From contig CANPYU010000028.1 of NCBI GenBank assembly GCA_947588665.1, forward strand, positions 1-10,672: a DNA stretch of 10,672 nucleotides. Direction: 5' to 3'. Shown one piece after another: positions 7,447 to 10,672 of this stretch (its first letter is position 1; each line of letters starts with the position of its first letter). The stretch is from an uncultured Bacilli bacterium. GTDB taxonomy: Bacteria; Bacillota_I; Bacilli_A; RF39; UBA660. Under the pieces are notes generated by a model, which was not told where the DNA came from, did not search any database, and saw only the letters and a list, made by a program, of their open reading frames with translations. The position numbers and the translations under genes are program-made.

Positions 7447-7474
7447 TTGCAATAATTAAAATATTTGTTATAAT
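7447..7474 (+). promoter_or_regulatory. extended -10 promoter of an orphan small RNA
   Basis: The -35-like TTGCAA (7447-7452) lies 16 nt before a perfect TATAAT (7469-7474), which also carries the extended TG motif (TGTTATAAT). The predicted start is near 7481. No ORF with a ribosome-binding site follows before the terminator at 7548-7576. Confidence 0.6.
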
Positions 7475-7480
7475 AATTAT

Positions 7481-7576
7481 ACCAATTCACTTAAACAAGG
7501 CGAATTGGTGCTAGTATCACACTAGTCAACCCCTTTTTATTCTTTTTGAAGCTATCTTAAATGGTAGCTTCTTTTT
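7481..7576 (+). ncRNA. candidate structured small RNA of about 95 nt
   Basis: The unit lies between a good promoter (TATAAT at 7469-7474) and a strong terminator and contains no ORF. CCAATTC (7482-7488) pairs with GAATTGG (7502-7508). A second hairpin, CTAGT (7511-7515) with ACTAG (7521-7525), can be extended by GGT (7507-7509) with ACC (7529-7531). The GG of GAATTGG is used by both, so the two structures compete. The second hairpin is followed by CC and T5, so it could itself act as an early terminator, giving an attenuator-like switch. I do not recognise a named RNA family. Nothing is encoded immediately downstream on the same strand, so it is more likely a free-standing sRNA than a leader. 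The flanking gene-free stretches (7374-7446 and 7577-7707) are AT-rich and show nothing else I can support. Confidence 0.5.
7548..7576 (+). terminator. rho-independent terminator of the small RNA
   Basis: GAAGCTATC (7548-7556) pairs with GGTAGCTTC (7563-7571), nine pairs including one G-T wobble, around a 6-nt loop and followed by five T residues. Confidence 0.8.
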
Positions 7577-7707
7577 ATGCTTAAATATAATAAAATATAT
7601 AACTCTATTTTAATAAATAATACTTTCTTAAATCTAACTATAATAATTATTTATTAGCTTTGAAAAAAATTTATATTATAGTAAAAAAATAATATTATTT
7701 ATCTAAT

Positions 7708-7735
7708 AAAAAAATCTCCTTTCAGTAAAGAGATT
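7708..7735 (-). terminator. terminator of the ribbon-helix-helix gene
   Basis: Read on the minus strand, AATCTCTTT (7735-7727) pairs with AAAGGAGATT (7722-7713), with one bulged base and a 4-nt loop, then runs into T residues (the A-tract 7708-7714 of the plus strand). The stem includes part of the stop codon of the 46-aa gene. Confidence 0.75.
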
Positions 7736-7874
7736 ATTTATTTTTTTCTTCTTTCTCAACAAATAACTTTAAAATATAAAGTATTTGACTATTTATACTT
7801 CTTTCTTCTGTATCTGCAATTTTAGCAATTTTATTATATAATTCTTCATCAATTCGAAGGGTAGTTGTTATCAT
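7734..7874 (-). CDS. small ribbon-helix-helix DNA-binding protein
   Basis: This 46-residue protein reads MITTTLRIDEELYNKIAKIA, then DTEERSINSQILYILKLFVE and a Lys/Glu tail. This is the classic Arc/MetJ/CopG-type ribbon-helix-helix layout: a short beta strand (TTLRID) that would insert in the major groove, helix A (EELYNKIAKIADTE), the RSINSQI turn, and helix B. Such proteins bind DNA as dimers and usually repress their own promoter, and some are antitoxins. No toxin-like partner is encoded beside it: downstream is its own terminator, and upstream is the divergent surface protein gene at 8065. It is preceded by a purine-rich AAAGAGAG at a reasonable distance from the ATG. The shared intergenic region holds several inverted repeats that are natural operator candidates. 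Local control of the divergent gene is inferred. Confidence 0.85.
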   Translation of the reverse strand: MITTTLRIDEELYNKIAKIADTEERSINSQILYILKLFVEKEEKNK

Positions 7875-7892
7875 TTTTATCTCTCTTTCTTT

Positions 7893-8025
7893 ATACTATA
7901 ATAATATCATATTGTAATCACATATAAGTAGTAACAATATAGTATCAAAATGATATTGATTATTTTTTTAAATTATGTTATATTAAATACGAAAATAATA
8001 TTATTATAGTATCATAATAATATTA
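7893..8025. promoter_or_regulatory. divergent control region with three related inverted repeats
   Basis: A 15-bp sequence occurs once in each orientation: ATACTATAATAATAT at 7893-7907 and its exact reverse complement at 7998-8012. Between them is the palindrome TATCAAAATGATA (7943-7955). ATAGTATCA is repeated directly at 7939-7947 and 8006-8014. The right copy is embedded in a perfect 12-bp inverted repeat (7996-8007 and 8014-8025, 6-bp centre). The left copy overlaps the likely -10 of the ribbon-helix-helix gene (TATAGT/TATTAT on the minus strand); the right one lies at the predicted transcript start of the gene at 8065. This placement is what autoregulatory operators for a ribbon-helix-helix dimer would look like. 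Confidence 0.6.
7956..7984 (+). promoter_or_regulatory. promoter of the first array surface protein
   Basis: TTGATT (7956-7961) and TATATT (7979-7984) are spaced by 17 nt, with the extended TG motif (TGTTATATT). The design matches that before the second paralogue (10273-10301). The predicted start near 7991 would place the 12-bp inverted repeat at the very 5' end of the transcript. Confidence 0.55.
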
Positions 8026-8064
8026 AAAATAAATATTACATTTTGTATGAAAGTGGGACTATAA

Positions 8065-9834
8065 GTGGAAAAGAATAAAAAAATATTAATAGTATTGGGA
8101 ATATTAATTGGAGTAATAGGAATTTCTCTAGCGTACTTTGTGGGTAAGATGTTAAGTGCCGGAGAAGGAGCAAATGTTAAAGTAACAACAGCAAATATTA
8201 AAAATTCAGAATTAAATATAGAAGGGGAATTAAACTTTAATGCACTAAATATGTTACTAGGACATCAAGATGTATCAATACTTAAAGTAACTGCAACAGG
8301 TAATAATGAACTTATACCATTTAATATAATATGGGAAGGGATAAATGACCTAGGAACAGCCCTTAATTTTACAGTATATAAAACAAGTAAAGAAGTTAAA
8401 GAAAAAGAATTAAAAGAACCAATAGAAGAAGGAATAATAAAAGAAAATAATAAAGATAGTATAACATTAGTAGAAGGTGAATTTATAAATTCAACAAACA
8501 CAGGATATACTATGTATTATTATATAAAACTAGAAAGTAAAGAGAAAATAGAAATAGAAGGAAAAATAAAAGTAGAAGAAAGTACATCAAAACCTAAAAT
8601 AAATATTATAGCAGCCTATATAGAAAAAGAAGATGGAACATATGAAAAGAAAACAGAAAGTTTACCATTAGAAGGATATACTATCAATGAAGATAAAAGT
8701 ATATGTAATAATGGAGCAACCCCAAAATGGAGTTATGAAAATAATTCAATATTAGTAAGTAACTTAACCAAAAATGGAACAGATTGTTATTTATATTATG
8801 ACATATTAAAAGGAGGAGAACAAATACTTGCAGATAATCCAACACCAGAGAAATTAGTTGAAGAATTTACAGGTCCAAGTTGTGATAGTGATGATACAAG
8901 TACAGGTTGTGGATTATATAATATGTTTCAGAACGGATTGTATGAGAGTGAAGATGATGATGGAATAACTTATTATTTTAGAGGAAGTGTTACAAATAAT
9001 TATATAAAATTTGGAAAAACTGGAAATGTAAGAGGGCAAGGAAGTGATATGTATTGGCGCATCATTCGAATAAATGGTGATGGTAGTATAAGGTTAATAT
9101 ATGATGGTACAGAGATACATGAAAATGGTACACAAACTACAAATAGTATAGCACTAGCGTTACAGAAATGGAATTTTCAAACCCAAGAAATAAATTCTGA
9201 ATACAAACACATAGGATTAACATGGGATGATGATAATTATAGAGGATATAAATTAAAAAGCAATGTTTTACAACAGTTAGAAAAATGGTATGAAGAAAAT
9301 TTAATTGATGAAAATAATATAGATAAAGATGCAGGTTTTTGTAATGATAGGCAGCCATCTAGTATAATAAATGCAATAGATGGAAACATATATTCTACTA
9401 TTTGGTTTGGATCTTTTACTAGAAATTCTAATGGCCAAAATATAGGTGTTAGTAAAAGTTATCCAACATATAAATGTAGTGATGAAACTAAAATGTATAA
9501 TGAGGATTTGTATACAATTGAAACATCAAAAAAAGGAAATAATAAATTAACGTATCCGATAGGATTAATCACATCTGATGAAGCAGTCTATGCTGGAACA
9601 TATCATGGAGCTAAAAATTTTAAATATTATTTATATAATGGAGAACAATATTGGACAATGACTCCGGCTTACTTTGCTAATAATTCAGCAGCAATATACA
9701 TAATTAAAGATGATGGTAGCTTAAATGCCAAATCTTTAAATACTGGTACTAATTTACGTCCAGTAATAAATCTCTCTGCTGATGTAAAATTATCTGGTGC
9801 TGGTGTAGCAAATGATCCATATGTTGTAGAATAG
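8065..9834 (+). CDS. membrane-anchored surface protein, first paralogue of an array
   Basis: The protein has 589 residues from a GTG start. The codon before it is an in-frame TAA, and the N-terminus MEKNKK aligns with the paralogue at 10336, so this start is firm although its ribosome-binding site is weak (AAAGTGGG). Residues 6-27 are a membrane anchor ending SLAYFVGK. A beta-sandwich-like region follows (about 35-180, with KVTATGNNELIPFNIIWEG). A Cys-containing module (Cys214, Cys241; pattern C-x2-G-x4-W) ends near 250. The C-terminal half (253-589) carries YWRIIRINGDGS at 330, YWTMTP near 530, and LRPVINL at 564-570, then DPYVV. That resembles DUF6273-like or C-type-lectin-like folds (inference). 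There is no LPXTG motif. The body uses A-ending codons (GGA, ATA, AGA), unlike tyrS. It is probably displayed outside the cell; the ligand is unknown. Confidence 0.82.
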   Translation: MEKNKKILIVLGILIGVIGISLAYFVGKMLSAGEGANVKVTTANIKNSELNIEGELNFNALNMLLGHQDVSILKVTATGNNELIPFNIIWEGINDLGTALNFTVYKTSKEVKEKELKEPIEEGIIKENNKDSITLVEGEFINSTNTGYTMYYYIKLESKEKIEIEGKIKVEESTSKPKINIIAAYIEKEDGTYEKKTESLPLEGYTINEDKSICNNGATPKWSYENNSILVSNLTKNGTDCYLYYDILKGGEQILADNPTPEKLVEEFTGPSCDSDDTSTGCGLYNMFQNGLYESEDDDGITYYFRGSVTNNYIKFGKTGNVRGQGSDMYWRIIRINGDGSIRLIYDGTEIHENGTQTTNSIALALQKWNFQTQEINSEYKHIGLTWDDDNYRGYKLKSNVLQQLEKWYEENLIDENNIDKDAGFCNDRQPSSIINAIDGNIYSTIWFGSFTRNSNGQNIGVSKSYPTYKCSDETKMYNEDLYTIETSKKGNNKLTYPIGLITSDEAVYAGTYHGAKNFKYYLYNGEQYWTMTPAYFANNSAAIYIIKDDGSLNAKSLNTGTNLRPVINLSADVKLSGAGVANDPYVVE

Positions 9835-9842
9835 CTAAATAT

Positions 9843-9901
9843 CTTGCCTGAATTGCTTAACTATCATATTTGGGCAAGTAGGTCTTTTTACGACCTATCT
9901 T
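9843..9901 (+). other. structured 3' region with two competing hairpins
   Basis: CTTGCC (9843-9848) can pair with GGCAAG (9873-9878) across a 24-nt loop. TAGGTC (9879-9884) pairs with GACCTA (9892-9897). The AAG of 9876-9878 could instead extend the second stem by pairing with CTT (9899-9901). This lies between the stop of the surface protein and its terminator. It may be a 3'-UTR stability element, a small RNA, or a recombination-related sequence; no known family was recognised. Confidence 0.4.
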
Positions 9902-9909
9902 AATACTTA

Positions 9910-9941
9910 GAATAGAGTATTTCTTGGCTCTATTCTTTTTT
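9910..9941 (+). terminator. terminator of the first surface protein gene
   Basis: GAATAGAG (9910-9917) pairs perfectly with CTCTATTC (9928-9935), with a 10-nt loop and six T residues (9936-9941). Confidence 0.78.
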
Positions 9942-9945
9942 AAAT

Positions 9946-9976
9946 AAAAAACTTTCTTAATTTAATAAGATAAGTT
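9946..9976 (-). terminator. terminator of the XRE regulator gene
   Basis: On the minus strand, AACTT plus TCTTA pairs with TAAGA plus AAGTT (9976-9950), with one bulged A and a 6-nt loop, and runs into a T-tract (plus-strand A residues 9946-9951). It abuts the terminator of the convergent surface gene. Confidence 0.65.
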
Positions 9977-10209
9977 TATTTTTCAAAAAATCGAGTAATA
10001 TCTATTTCAAGTACTTCTGATATACGTCCTAAAATAGCTAAACTAAAACTTTTTTTTCTTTTTTCACTTTCAATTTCGGCTAAATAATCCATTGACATTT
10101 CAGCTTCTTCTGATAATCTTTGTAACGTGTAACCTTTTTCTTTACGAAATTTTTTGATATTTTTTCTTACAATATCGTAGTAATAAGTATCTGGTTTTTT
10201 TAATGGCAT
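9976..10209 (-). CDS. XRE-family helix-turn-helix regulator
   Basis: This 77-residue protein is essentially one lambda-repressor-like HTH domain. Helix 1 is IRKNIKKFRKEKGYTLQ-like (VRKNIKKFRKEKGYT). The HTH proper is LQRLSEEAEMSMDYLAEIE, followed by the typical SEKRKKSFSLAILGRISEVL and EIDITRFF ending. A longer frame opens at a TTG at 10230. The strong site AAGGAAGTG (10224-10216, minus strand) lies 6 nt before the ATG at 10209, within that extension, so I place the start at 10209. There is no sensor or protease domain, so it should act as a small dimeric DNA-binding protein. It is divergent from the second surface paralogue (10336) and separated from it by a region carrying a 15-bp direct repeat. 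Local control of that gene and of itself is inferred. Confidence 0.9.
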   Translation of the reverse strand: MPLKKPDTYYYDIVRKNIKKFRKEKGYTLQRLSEEAEMSMDYLAEIESEKRKKSFSLAILGRISEVLEIDITRFFEK

Positions 10210-10259
10210 TTCTATCACTTCCTTATTCAATTTTCCTATAAAATCAAAATTTTCTTTAT

Positions 10260-10323
10260 GGGCTTATAGCACTAGACAATTATATAATAATGTGTTATAT
10301 TTATTTTAGGGCTTATAGCACTA
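10260..10323. promoter_or_regulatory. 15-bp direct repeat flanking the promoter of the second paralogue
   Basis: GGGCTTATAGCACTA occurs identically at 10260-10274 and 10309-10323, 49 bp apart. The first copy overlaps the -35 and the second ends at the ribosome-binding site of the gene at 10336. The core GCTTATAGC is a near-palindrome, as expected for a dimeric HTH protein site. Two sites bracketing a promoter suggest repression by blocking or looping, probably by the divergent XRE protein. Confidence 0.65.
10273..10301 (+). promoter_or_regulatory. promoter of the second array surface protein
   Basis: TAGACA (10273-10278) and TATATT (10296-10301) are spaced by 17 nt, with the extended TG motif (TGTTATATT). 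It is the same -10 design as at 7979-7984. It lies between the two 15-bp direct repeat copies. Confidence 0.55.
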
Positions 10324-10335
10324 AGGAGATTTAAA

Positions 10336-10672
10336 ATGGAAAAGAATAAAAGAGTAATAATATTGTTAAGTGTATTAATATTAGGAATAGGAGTATCTTT
10401 AGCATATTTTGTAGGTAAAACTGTTTTTAGTGGAAGTGGAGCAACAACAGAGGGAAGAACCGCGACTGTAAATGGTTCAACATTAGATGTAAATGGAACA
10501 ATAATATTTAATGATATAGATATATATCCAGGACATAAGAAAGTATCAAAGATAGAAGTAACTGCAACAGGAGAAAATGAGTTTATCGCTTATAACTTAA
10601 TATGGGAAGGTAATAATGGATTAAATACTAATCTTAAATATACAGTATATAAAACAAAAGAAGATATAGAAG
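10336..10672 (+). CDS. second membrane-anchored surface paralogue (5' part, cut by window end)
   Basis: The ATG at 10336 follows AAGGAG (10323-10328) by 7 nt. The visible 112 residues begin MEKNKRVIILLSVLILGIGV and contain the same SLAYFVGK anchor end. The same beta-region landmarks as in the gene at 8065 are present: EVTATGENEFIAYNLIWEG matches KVTATGNNELIPFNIIWEG, and KYTVYKTKEDIE matches NFTVYKTSKEVK. The two are clearly paralogues with a conserved anchor and diverged body, so this is the second member of an array. The C-terminal half lies outside the window, so whether it has the same lectin-like end is unknown. Confidence 0.85.
   Translation, partial: MEKNKRVIILLSVLILGIGVSLAYFVGKTVFSGSGATTEGRTATVNGSTLDVNGTIIFNDIDIYPGHKKVSKIEVTATGENEFIAYNLIWEGNNGLNTNLKYTVYKTKEDIE

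Noticed and set aside
7155..7529. Shared 9-mer ACTAGTCAA in the tyrS terminator loop region (7155-7163) and in the small RNA (7521-7529)
   Set aside because: It is short and could be chance; no further similarity surrounds the two copies, so a regulatory link is not supported.
7734..7874. Ribbon-helix-helix protein as antitoxin of a toxin-antitoxin pair
   Set aside because: No adjacent small toxin ORF is found in the same operon; the gene is followed directly by its own terminator.
10210..10230. Longer form of the XRE protein starting at TTG 10230
   Set aside because: The extension contains the strong AAGGAAGTG ribosome-binding site, correctly spaced for the ATG at 10209.

Overview
The window comes from a very AT-rich Gram-positive bacterium, most likely a low-GC Bacilli/Firmicutes lineage of the gut type (RF39-like or Erysipelotrichales-like); this placement is inference from composition and protein style. 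The genetic code looks standard: Trp is TGG throughout, and all complete genes stop at TAA or TAG. Strong sigma-A-type promoters (TTGATT-17-TATAAT at 150-178; TTGACA-17-TATACT at 2538-2566) and compact hairpin plus T-tract terminators mark most transcription units, and several terminator stems contain the stop codon of the gene they end.

Left part (1-2516): the 3' end of an unknown gene and its terminator, then a four-gene operon with its own promoter: a small lipoprotein, an acidic/basic low-complexity protein with an amphipathic N-terminus, a one-TM DUF948/YtxG-like protein, and a YtxH-family protein. The YtxG-YtxH pair and the lipoprotein suggest a cell-envelope or stress role. Then comes a 694-residue membrane-anchored surface protein (2594-4678) with an Asn/Tyr-rich linker and four InlB-type B-repeats.

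Middle (4690-7175): an M29 aminopeptidase and tyrosyl-tRNA synthetase form a tight two-gene unit with a 2-nt gap. A terminator-like hairpin ends only 4 nt before the Shine-Dalgarno region of the first gene, so expression of the pair depends on read-through, attenuation or a promoter hidden upstream.

Right part (7176-10672) is accessory in character. It holds a possible degraded coding remnant, an orphan small RNA with its own promoter and terminator (about 7481-7576), and a surface-protein array. The array has two paralogous N-terminally anchored proteins (GTG start at 8065; ATG start at 10336, cut by the window end). Each is preceded by a small divergently transcribed DNA-binding protein: a 46-aa ribbon-helix-helix protein (7734-7874, minus) before the first and a 77-aa XRE-type HTH protein (9976-10209, minus) before the second. 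Each shared promoter region carries its own repeats: long inverted repeats at 7893-8025 and a 15-bp direct repeat at 10260-10274 and 10309-10323. The most interesting hypothesis here is a surface-antigen array in which each paralogue has a private local regulator, possibly for alternating or switchable expression. Only the architecture is directly visible; the switching is inference.
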